Virus record (IMG/VR): IMGVR_UViG_3300032285_001383
Span: 1 to 42,464 of that record
DNA length: 42,464 bases
DNA from: a virus
Reading direction: 5' to 3' (one strand)
A program made the position numbers and the translations under genes. Positions 14,758 to 20,334 of the stretch are shown piece after piece. Under the pieces are notes generated by a model, which made no database searches, was not told the DNA's origin, and saw only the letters and a list, made by a program, of their open reading frames with translations. Position 1 is the stretch's first letter, and each line of letters opens with the position of its first letter.

Positions 14758-15984
14758 TTATCCAATAGGAATATCGTAGACTTCCTTAACAATTCCCCGA
14801 TTAAGGTCCCAATCCAGATACATTCCAAATTCAGTTCCGTGACGGTTCTTACGGCTTACAATCTCCATGATATTACTATCAGGATTTTTATGAATTGCCA
14901 TAGCCATATCAGCATCATATTCAATTGCCTTTGACCAAGCAACTTGGCTTAGCATTGGTGGTGAATCATGATCTGCTACTTCTTCTGCAGTTGCAGCAGT
15001 GATATCAATAATTGGAATGTTATTAGACATTGCCAACTTCTTGAAAGATTTTGAAATATTCATATTACGTTCTGTAGGGCCTTTAGAATTTTGGTTATCA
15101 GCAAATAACTGGTGATAGTCAAGAATAACAATATCAGGCTTATACTGGTCAATCTTTCCTTGGATAACGTTAGGGGTTACCTCTCCCATACCTTCATTTG
15201 ATACTAGGATGAACTGATTCTTGTCAGCAAACTTCTTTGAACCCCAATCATCAAACTGGTCAATATTAATATCTCCTCTAGCAAAGTCTGAAGCCTTAAA
15301 CAGTCCCGACCCCATCATAGTATAAATACGGTCTCTCATATTTTCAGGTGTCATTTCAAGGGACACGATCATAGGTTTAAAGCCCTGTTCCCAAGCTTTG
15401 CAGGCCAAATAAGAGGAGAACCACGTCTTACCCTTACCTGGCCAACCAATCATCACAATAAGGTGTCCTGGAGCCATCCCAGTGGGGTATGCGTAGTCAA
15501 TAGCCTTAAACCCTGTCATGATACCTGGACTTCCACCCATAGCATCTGAGCGGTCTTTGATTGCTTGAAAATGCTTTTCTGCTTCCTTGTAATCAGTCAA
15601 GTCAACATCTCTGACATTTGAAGTAAGCTTACCCAGTGTAGCAAGCTCCGCTTGCATCTGAGCAATAACCCTACCTGAAGCCTCAGTCTTTAAACTGGCA
15701 CCTGAAGATAAAAGCAAGTTGCGTAGTCTAGAAGCAAGGTATTCATTCTTAAGTTGATCTAAGTAATAGGCTGTCTCGCCTTTAACCTTTGTAGGTTCAA
15801 AGTCTTTAAATCTTTCGGTAAGTACGGAAACATCAGGTACAGCCTTAAACTTTAAATAGTAAGACTTAAGCCCTTCCCACACATCTCTGTGCGAAGTAAA
15901 GACCTCATCAATATTTCCAGACATTACTACGGAAATATCTTTATTCTCACATATCGCTGTGATTACTGCTGACTCTGTATTCAT
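14758..15984 (-). CDS. dnaB: DnaB-like replicative helicase
   Basis: The protein is a hexameric 5'-3' helicase of the phage fork. It is 408 residues from the ATG at 15984, slightly short of bacterial DnaB (about 470). A helical N-terminal primase-interaction-like domain is followed by a RecA fold with Walker A GWPGKGKT (about 180-187), the catalytic Glu in VSLEMTPENM (about 210) and Walker B PDIVILDYHQ (about 285-291). The longer frame starts at TTG (15999) with no ribosome binding site, so I prefer the ATG. It overlaps the upstream 119-aa gene by 38 bases, which suggests that the two products work together. Confidence 0.93.
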   Translation of the reverse strand: MNTESAVITAICENKDISVVMSGNIDEVFTSHRDVWEGLKSYYLKFKAVPDVSVLTERFKDFEPTKVKGETAYYLDQLKNEYLASRLRNLLLSSGASLKTEASGRVIAQMQAELATLGKLTSNVRDVDLTDYKEAEKHFQAIKDRSDAMGGSPGIMTGFKAIDYAYPTGMAPGHLIVMIGWPGKGKTWFSSYLACKAWEQGFKPMIVSLEMTPENMRDRIYTMMGSGLFKASDFARGDINIDQFDDWGSKKFADKNQFILVSNEGMGEVTPNVIQGKIDQYKPDIVILDYHQLFADNQNSKGPTERNMNISKSFKKLAMSNNIPIIDITAATAEEVADHDSPPMLSQVAWSKAIEYDADMAMAIHKNPDSNIMEIVSRKNRHGTEFGMYLDWDLNRGIVKEVYDIPIG

Positions 15985-16306
15985 TGTCTCTTTCTTCAAC
16001 CATAGTTTTCGTTTTTGCTCTGATTAGCTCACGACGTAATTTGTCTTGCTCAATTTGAGTAAGTGTTAAATCTATCTTTTCAAAATTGTAAAAGAACCAT
16101 TGTAGCGGATGGCCTGGACGAGAAGTTTTAAAATAATATTCTAATAACTCTTTTGCCCTGTCATACCCAATACTGTCAATAACATCTTGCATTGCCCACT
16201 TCTCACGATAGCGATTTACGACTGGAGCTTTTTTATAGACCTGCTTGTATAAAGCACAATAAAAGCCAACTAAGCCGTAGGCTAGTTTTGCTTCATCTTT
16301 GGTCAT
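15947..16306 (-). CDS. Putative helicase loader/replisome organiser (119 aa)
   Basis: A basic, helical protein with a segment resembling replication-organiser C-terminal domains: RYREKWAMQDVIDSIGYDRA followed by ELLEYYFKTSRPGHPLQWFF. The pattern (aromatic-rich helix, conserved GHPLxWFFYNF) is typical of phage proteins that sit directly before DnaB. It overlaps the preceding gene by four bases (ATGA) and the helicase by 38. The assignment as helicase loader rests on position, size and composition; no AAA+ motif is present, so it is not a DnaC-type loader. Confidence 0.5.
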   Translation of the reverse strand: MTKDEAKLAYGLVGFYCALYKQVYKKAPVVNRYREKWAMQDVIDSIGYDRAKELLEYYFKTSRPGHPLQWFFYNFEKIDLTLTQIEQDKLRRELIRAKTKTMVEERDNEYRVSSNHSDM

Positions 16307-16515
16307 TTTTTATTTGCCTTTAACTCTTCCTCTATCTCGCCAACTTTTTCCATTAGCTTTTTCTCTACGAAAGTATACACCCTATTTGTGGCTTCGTCAA
16401 TAGTCTCACCTTGACGTTGATAATCTTCAATACCAATGCCAACCTTTAGGCTTTCAAAATTACCTAGGTTGCGGGTAAACTGTAAATCAACTTTAACGTT
16501 AGTCTGATTCGTCAT
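16303..16515 (-). CDS. Conserved phage protein (70 aa), unknown function
   Basis: The protein shows the layout KVDLQFTRNLGNFESLKVGI, then IEDYQRQGETIDEATNRVYTFVEKKL. I recall this style from small proteins of actinobacterial and other phages near replication genes, but no function is known. It looks like a beta-hairpin pair followed by a helix. It ends in an acidic/basic coiled tail (EKVGEIEEELKANKK). The start overlaps the preceding stop by 17 bases and the stop overlaps the next start (ATGA), so expression is coupled. Confidence 0.78.
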   Translation of the reverse strand: MTNQTNVKVDLQFTRNLGNFESLKVGIGIEDYQRQGETIDEATNRVYTFVEKKLMEKVGEIEEELKANKK

Positions 16516-16738
16516 CTTTCTGAACCTCTTCCTTTTCCATTAATGCAAAGCCTGGCTTAAACTTCTTTTGACCTTTATCTGCAAGGTGTTGATAAAGCAT
16601 CATTAGGCGATCTGATATTGCTATCATAGCATCTAAGTCCTCTTTCTGTCCAGCTATCTCCATAGCATATTCAAGAACTCTTATTGCAGCATCAAGCGTT
16701 TGCTTAGCTTCTTTACTTAATTTATTATTGTCTACCAT
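16499..16738 (-). CDS. Hypothetical helical protein (79 aa)
   Basis: Not recognised. The protein is entirely helical in appearance (LSKEAKQTLDAAIRVLEYAM, then DLDAMIAISDRLMMLYQHLA) with an acidic tail ending KDDESD. I set the start at the ATG at 16738, which overlaps the upstream HTH gene's TGG-TAG end by 7 bases; the longer frame begins with TTG. No cysteine, nucleotide or membrane motif. It sits in the replication operon between the HTH protein and the helicase group. Confidence 0.75.
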   Translation of the reverse strand: MVDNNKLSKEAKQTLDAAIRVLEYAMEIAGQKEDLDAMIAISDRLMMLYQHLADKGQKKFKPGFALMEKEEVQKDDESD

Positions 16739-17280
16739 TCTGGTTGCTTCCAAACTGGACTAAATGTCCCATCATTGTTTTTAACATATAAAATGTTTTC
16801 CTGTCTCATCATTGCTTCAATCTCCGCTCTGCTTGGCATATTTCCTGGATGGACTTCTCCATCATTTCTAGGTCTGCCTCTATGGACAGTCTTAAAAAAT
16901 TCGTGCATTTCTCTAACATCATCTTCACTCCAATAGTATTTGCCTGGAGTTTTTTTACCATTTAAAGAGTAAACTTGTTGTGGCTTTTTAATATTACCCG
17001 CATATAAATGCCTTTTGATCGTGTCTTCATGTCTTCCAATAATTTTAGATACCTTGGAAAGAGGGTAAGCGTTTTGCAAATTCTTCTTAACGTCAGTTAA
17101 TACAAACGCTACACGCTTACCCATCTCGTAATCCCAGGCGACCATTAGATCTTCTGCTCTTGATTGTCTTAAGACTTTATAAAGCTTAGTATTTAAATAG
17201 AAATACCGTAGCTTTTCTGAAGTCTTTCCTCGTTTTTTGACAGCCATATACCGAACCTTGAATCTCTCTTGATCATCCAT
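16732..17280 (-). CDS. MerR/HTH-type DNA-binding protein
   Basis: A putative transcription or replication regulator, 182 residues from the ATG at 17280. The longer frame to 17301 starts with TTG; the ATG is preceded by GGGA at a good distance. A winged-helix segment reads YPLSKVSKIIGRHEDTIKRH (about 73-92), followed by a wing and GKYYWSEDDVREMHEF, the layout of MerR-like/excisionase-like domains that bind bent DNA. The N-terminal part is basic. The C-terminus (EIEAMMRQENILYVKNNDG) is of unknown role. Its first 88 bases overlap the upstream zinc-ribbon gene in another frame. As an early-position HTH gene it is a candidate regulator of the replication operon. Confidence 0.75.
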   Translation of the reverse strand: MDDQERFKVRYMAVKKRGKTSEKLRYFYLNTKLYKVLRQSRAEDLMVAWDYEMGKRVAFVLTDVKKNLQNAYPLSKVSKIIGRHEDTIKRHLYAGNIKKPQQVYSLNGKKTPGKYYWSEDDVREMHEFFKTVHRGRPRNDGEVHPGNMPSRAEIEAMMRQENILYVKNNDGTFSPVWKQPEW

Positions 17281-17375
17281 CTGTTCCCACACATAACGCA
17301 ATACAGCTCAACACGGATTTTTTGGGAATAAATCCTGTCTACAAAAATTCTGCCGTTGCATTTTCTACAATACAT
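17193..17375 (-). CDS. Zinc-ribbon protein (60 aa) opening the replication operon
   Basis: The protein starts MYCRKCNGRIFVDRIYSQ and has a second knuckle LYCVMCGNRW, giving a classic C-x2-C...C-x2-C zinc ribbon. A basic tail follows (MIKRDSRFGIWLSKNEE). It is short but well formed, and it overlaps the HTH gene by 88 bases. A ribbon of this type commonly binds DNA, RNA polymerase or a protein partner; the specific role is unknown. Both overlapping frames look protein-like, so I keep both genes. Confidence 0.72.
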   Translation of the reverse strand: MYCRKCNGRIFVDRIYSQKIRVELYCVMCGNRWMIKRDSRFGIWLSKNEERLQKSYGISI

Positions 17376-17394
17376 TATTTAGTTTTTCTTTAGC

Positions 17395-17697
17395 CTACTT
17401 AGAAGCTGGCTTCTTAGCAGGAGCCTTCTTAGGCTTTGCAGCCTCATCTAGCTTCTTTGTAACGGTTGCTGTTGCAAGTTGTGCAACCATACCGAAAGCA
17501 GGGTCCTTCTTGTTAACATAGCGTAGTGCTACTGGAACAAGAGATGCCCATAGAGAGTTTGCTACTAGCAACCACTCGTGTCCGCCAAAGCTTGAGATAG
17601 CCACATGTGTTGTTGCTGCAACAATTGTTGCCGCTCCAATAATCTGACCGATCAAGTTACGAACATAAGATTCAATCATTGCCTGATTAATCTTCAT
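17395..17697 (-). CDS. Holin-like membrane protein (100 aa)
   Basis: A candidate lysis holin. Two hydrophobic segments are visible: LIGQIIGAATIVAATTHVAI (about 15-34) and LLVANSLWASLVPVALRYV (about 43-61). They are separated by a short loop with GGHEW and followed by a Lys/Ala/Pro-rich soluble tail (AAKPKKAPAKKPASK). Size, two membrane spans and a charged C-terminus fit class II holins. The ATG follows AAGGAG 11-12 bases upstream in a leader with a palindrome. No recognisable endolysin is adjacent, so the holin call is tentative; a generic phage membrane protein is the alternative. Confidence 0.6.
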   Translation of the reverse strand: MKINQAMIESYVRNLIGQIIGAATIVAATTHVAISSFGGHEWLLVANSLWASLVPVALRYVNKKDPAFGMVAQLATATVTKKLDEAAKPKKAPAKKPASK

Positions 17698-17736
17698 ATT
17701 TCATTTCTCCTTATTTGTTAGTGTAGATGTTGCTCT

Positions 17737-17750
17737 AAAGAGCAGGGATT
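17737..17750. promoter_or_regulatory. Palindrome in the holin-like gene leader
   Basis: The bases TGCTCT-AA-AGAGCA form a 6-bp inverted repeat about 45 bases upstream of the holin-like start, within the 97-base gap after the phosphoesterase. No T-run follows in either orientation, so it is more likely a binding site or RNA hairpin than a terminator. Nearby leader bases (CATCTACA...AAGGAGAAAT) resemble the SSB leader. Confidence 0.35.
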
Positions 17751-17794
17751 GAAACCTTTGTTTTATTAAATTTTTCCATCTACGTATTTGTTTT

Positions 17795-18598
17795 CTATAC
17801 TGAAAACAGTTTCCCATCTACAAAACAAGTGTAGTCAGGGGAAATTTCTACAATCTGTACATGAGGATGTTCACCATTCTCAATGTGTGCGATTGCAAAA
17901 CCTTTTTGCCAATTGTGGTTCTGGGTGTATTTCATGCCAGAACTCTTTTCATCACACATATGACCAATCTCGTATCCACGAATTGTTCTGCCACCAGTTG
18001 CTGCTGGTAATTCGTATGTCTGGAAATGTGATGCAATTCTATGTGAGTGACCTCTAATCAAAGAAATCTGTAGATCATCAATGTCTTTTCGTACTGCACC
18101 TGTGTCAGCAATTGAAAGACCATGATGAACGTGAATGTCACCAAAACGATGCTTAGGCAATTCGTTATAATAAATGTATTCATAGCCTAAAGAATCTAGG
18201 GACCAGAGCGATTCTGGTGTTACATCCTTGGCATAATCTGGAAGCTTCTTATCAATGTAATCAAAGATACGGATATCGTGATTTCCTAATGCTGAAAACA
18301 ATTGTGCATCTGGAAGCATTTCACGAGTCTTAGCATAAAAATCTCGTGCACCCTTTGCTTCATGTCGCATCATAGGGACAATAAGATCTTTGCTGTCATC
18401 TTTGTGTAACTGCATAAATTCTGCAGAACGACCTTCTGTATACTTGCTGTAGCATGCTTGATCATCTGTATCGCCAAGATAATCTACAACGTCTGGCTTA
18501 AACCACTTCATGACTTTAAACCATAATTCAATGGCCTTATCATCCTGATATGGGAACTGCTGATCGGATGAAAGCATCCACTTTAAATCATTACTCAT
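17795..18598 (-). CDS. Calcineurin-like metallophosphoesterase
   Basis: The protein is predicted to hydrolyse a phosphoester with a two-metal centre. The motif series is LSSDQQFP (D12), YLGDTDD (D43), SALGNHD (N106, H107, D108), VHHGLS (H159) and RGHSHR (H184, H186), in the order expected for the family. The first motif is D-x-Q rather than the usual D-x-H, a substitution at a metal ligand. At 267 residues it is full length. It has its own promoter upstream (18625-18654) and an AAAGGG ribosome binding site. The substrate is unknown; phage members have been proposed as nucleases or nucleotide phosphatases. Confidence 0.88.
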   Translation of the reverse strand: MSNDLKWMLSSDQQFPYQDDKAIELWFKVMKWFKPDVVDYLGDTDDQACYSKYTEGRSAEFMQLHKDDSKDLIVPMMRHEAKGARDFYAKTREMLPDAQLFSALGNHDIRIFDYIDKKLPDYAKDVTPESLWSLDSLGYEYIYYNELPKHRFGDIHVHHGLSIADTGAVRKDIDDLQISLIRGHSHRIASHFQTYELPAATGGRTIRGYEIGHMCDEKSSGMKYTQNHNWQKGFAIAHIENGEHPHVQIVEISPDYTCFVDGKLFSV

Positions 18599-18624
18599 GT
18601 AATCCCTTTCTGGGGGTTTAGTTT

Positions 18625-18654
18625 ATTGTATCGTATGTTGTTATTTTCTGTCAA
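18625..18654 (-). promoter_or_regulatory. Sigma-70-type promoter for the phosphoesterase gene
   Basis: On the minus strand, a perfect TTGACA (18649-18654) is followed after 18 bases by TACAAT (18625-18630), one mismatch from TATAAT. The -35 box overlaps the HNH gene's last bases. The leader to the ATG at 18598 is about 20 bases and includes AAAGGG, a ribosome binding site. Confidence 0.72.
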
Positions 18655-18911
18655 GCAGCGTGTGCTTTATTATGTTCTTTTCTTGAACAAATAAAAAGAT
18701 TGATTAATCTATTATCCTTTTTATCATTATTAATATGATGGATAGTTTCCCAATCTTCTATAATTCTATTTAATTGTTTTTCCATTATAAGTCGGTGTTC
18801 ATAATACCAACCTTTGAAAGCCTTTGGATGTTCTGGTACTTTTATAAGTACATATCCTTCACGGCTTATTCTCCTATCCCGCTTTGTCCAAGCATTGATA
18901 GGAAAGTACAT
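18651..18911 (-). CDS. HNH homing-type endonuclease (86 aa)
   Basis: A small free-standing HNH nuclease. The residues fit the family pattern: GWYYEHRLIMEKQLNR (about 34-49), then ETIHHINNDKKDNRLINLFI (H58, H59, D66, N67, N71) and KEHNKAH (H80, H84), the metal-binding and catalytic core. No separate DNA-binding domain remains beyond the N-terminal basic segment TKRDRRISREGY. It begins at a TAATG overlap with the upstream lectin-like gene and lies between the tail genes and the phosphoesterase promoter, as expected for a mobile homing gene inserted at an operon boundary. No intron is evident. Confidence 0.88.
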   Translation of the reverse strand: MYFPINAWTKRDRRISREGYVLIKVPEHPKAFKGWYYEHRLIMEKQLNRIIEDWETIHHINNDKKDNRLINLFICSRKEHNKAHAA

Positions 18912-19357
18912 TAAAGAGGTTTCTTTCCAAACGCTAGTAGGTGAAGAGTAAATGGTTGCACACTTGCTCCCTTTGCATCAACGATTGTTACTGTGCATTC
19001 AGTTGTGCCTGGAACTTTAGATAGATAAGCAACTGGTGCTGTACCTGTTGCGTTACTTACAAAAACAGTTGTTGTAATAGTAGGAACATCAATAAAAGAT
19101 TGACCATAATTAACTGTGCCTGTCCATGTTCCTTTTTGCAAGGTATCGCTTAGCTGTACACTTGCAATTGTAAATTGAGAAGCTGGTATAGTACTTGTAA
19201 CTCCTGCTGTACCTGCTTTACCAACTTTTGTAATTGAACCCATAGATCCATTTGAAAGTTGCAAGAACAAGTCATCATGGCTTTTGATTGATTGAAGCAT
19301 TGATGAAATTGCTGTATAGTCAATTACTGTGTTGTCTACTGTTGGATCAAATGTCAC
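18911..19357 (-). CDS. Putative tail-associated beta-rich protein (148 aa)
   Basis: Function not known. The C-terminal half is a beta-rich module (GTWTGTVNYGQSFIDVPTIT followed by TVFVSNATGT, then TTECTVTIVDAKG). Its layout resembles the H-type-lectin-like domains found at the ends of tail fibres (a conserved 'F-x-x-x-P-x-V/I' strand then alternating strands). The start is GTG at 19357 with AAGGAG eight bases before. It overlaps the upstream gene by 11 bases. Position at the end of the tail-fibre block supports an accessory or receptor-binding role, which is inference. Confidence 0.6.
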   Translation of the reverse strand: MTFDPTVDNTVIDYTAISSMLQSIKSHDDLFLQLSNGSMGSITKVGKAGTAGVTSTIPASQFTIASVQLSDTLQKGTWTGTVNYGQSFIDVPTITTTVFVSNATGTAPVAYLSKVPGTTECTVTIVDAKGASVQPFTLHLLAFGKKPL

Positions 19358-19751
19358 TTAATGTTTCTCCTTCTTCATGGACAAGAATTTCTTTTTGTCC
19401 CGCTTTAATAATTTCACGATCAAACCATTCTAGCACACTTGGATCTATAACGTGTCTGCGTTTTGAATCGCTTATAAGATATATTTTACCATCTGATATG
19501 TCCTGCACCAAAGATCCATCTCTAAATCCCAGAGTCCCGCCAGATGTAAGCTTATTTAAAAATGTAGCATCAATTTTTAACACAGGCAAAGCCCATGAAT
19601 GCATTGCTCTTTCAGAAACAAACTTAAACCTTTTATTACCTTTTACATAGTAAAAATTTCCAGCGTTTAATCCTACTAAGCCGCTGGGAACAAAAGTTGC
19701 GTCTTTAACCTGCTTGATTTGTTTTTTCTGAAAGGCTTTGAGAATATTCAT
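19347..19751 (-). CDS. Protein with two tandem 'YLISDxKRRHV'-type repeats (134 aa)
   Basis: Two related segments can be seen: FYYVKGNKRFKFVSERAMHS and, 50 residues on, GSLVQDISDGKIYLISDSKR followed by RHVIDPSVLEWF. The second has the form known from short repeats in bacterial surface proteins (dGtLV..dg.iYLI.dgkkR.i), usually located in secreted or wall-associated proteins. No signal peptide is present. It overlaps the 59-aa coiled-coil gene by 47 bases and the next gene by 11. A virion-surface or tail-tip role is plausible; function is otherwise unknown. Confidence 0.6.
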   Translation of the reverse strand: MNILKAFQKKQIKQVKDATFVPSGLVGLNAGNFYYVKGNKRFKFVSERAMHSWALPVLKIDATFLNKLTSGGTLGFRDGSLVQDISDGKIYLISDSKRRHVIDPSVLEWFDREIIKAGQKEILVHEEGETLSDI

Positions 19752-19884
19752 TGATAGCTTCCTGCTTGTCTATTAGTTGTGTAATTTCTGCTCTGAGTAT
19801 AGCAATTTGAGTCTCGTAATTTGAGACTAGTTCACCGATACGTTGTTGAAGAGCGGTAACTACTAATTCCGCTTTATCTGCCAT
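19705..19884 (-). CDS. Small coiled-coil protein (59 aa)
   Basis: A gene just under common length cut-offs. The product (MADKAELVVTALQQRIGELV onwards) has heptad spacing through about residues 10-45 (LQQRIGELVSNYETQIAILR), then a polar end EKTNQAG. Its ATG lies 12 bases before the end of the preceding paralogue gene's region, and its stop lies 47 bases into the 134-aa gene. The reading frame is open with ordinary codon use. It may form oligomers or serve as a tail-fibre chaperone; no direct evidence. Confidence 0.65.
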   Translation of the reverse strand: MADKAELVVTALQQRIGELVSNYETQIAILRAEITQLIDKQEAINEYSQSLSEKTNQAG

Positions 19885-19896
19885 TTGTATTTTCCT

Positions 19897-20103
19897 TTAT
19901 GATAGGGAGGCTATTTCTGCTTGGATAGCAGCAACCTTTGAATCAATAGTAATACATTGAGTTGTAAGATCTTGAATTACTGCATCATTTGGAGATGATA
20001 CAGCTTGTTCCTCTTTAAGCGATAACTCAAGGTTGTATCTATTAAATTGTAGATTCTTAAGATGCTGATTTGCAATACCAATCTTGTCTTCATTTGTTAA
20101 CAT
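19897..20103 (-). CDS. MLTN-family small coiled-coil protein A (68 aa)
   Basis: The protein is a paralogue of the 66-aa protein just upstream. Shared positions include MLTN-x2-KI at the start, N-x2-L-x2-L, LE, QD(L/I) and (I/L)Q-x-E(I/L)-x2-L at the end. The pattern is a helical hairpin: two coiled segments joined by a Pro-containing loop (VSSPNDAV). The ATG at 20103 has AAAGGAGG upstream and an extended -10 box (TGGTATACT) in the gap. Function unknown. A location directly after the tail-fibre gene is where assembly chaperones are often found. Confidence 0.7.
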   Translation of the reverse strand: MLTNEDKIGIANQHLKNLQFNRYNLELSLKEEQAVSSPNDAVIQDLTTQCITIDSKVAAIQAEIASLS

Positions 20104-20122
20104 TTATATTTCCTCCTTTCAT

Positions 20123-20131
20123 AGTATACCA
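20123..20131 (-). promoter_or_regulatory. Extended -10 promoter candidate before the MLTN paralogue
   Basis: TGGTATACT on the minus strand lies in the 29-base gap between the two paralogues, ending 19 bases before the ATG. It matches the TGnTATAAT form with one mismatch. No clear -35 box is visible. It is read as part of a group of similar elements in the intergenic gaps of this window. Confidence 0.45.
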
Positions 20132-20132
20132 T

Positions 20133-20333
20133 TTATGGTGTTAGTTTGTCTAGTTCTTCTTGCAAAACCCCGACTTTGGCTTTAATGTCTTGTAAAACTG
20201 AGTTTCTTGTGGGCTTATCTGGATGATCTTTATCTGGATAATCCCTAATATTTTCCTCAAGAATAGGAATATGTATCTTTAAACTATTAAGTCTGTTTGT
20301 AATTTCTATTATTTTTTCTTGATTTGTTAACAT
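20133..20333 (-). CDS. MLTN-family small coiled-coil protein B (66 aa)
   Basis: The protein begins MLTNQEKIIEITNRLNSLKI and ends in LQEELDKLTP. It is a tandem paralogue of the 68-aa protein downstream, with the same start, a similar two-helix plan, and a loop rich in Pro/Asp (YPDKDHPDKPTRN). I place the start at the ATG at 20333, immediately beyond the stop of the FN3 fibre gene; the longer frame, starting with TTG, runs into that gene. Function unknown; the pair looks like a duplicated accessory gene of the tail-fibre unit. Confidence 0.7.
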   Translation of the reverse strand: MLTNQEKIIEITNRLNSLKIHIPILEENIRDYPDKDHPDKPTRNSVLQDIKAKVGVLQEELDKLTP

Positions 20334-20334
20334 A

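Noticed and set aside
15985-15999. TTG start adding five residues to the DnaB-like helicase
   Set aside because: The ATG at 15984 is nearby and the TTG lacks a Shine-Dalgarno sequence.
17737-17750. Intrinsic terminator after the phosphoesterase
   Set aside because: The 6-bp stem has a loop of only two bases and no T-run on either side.
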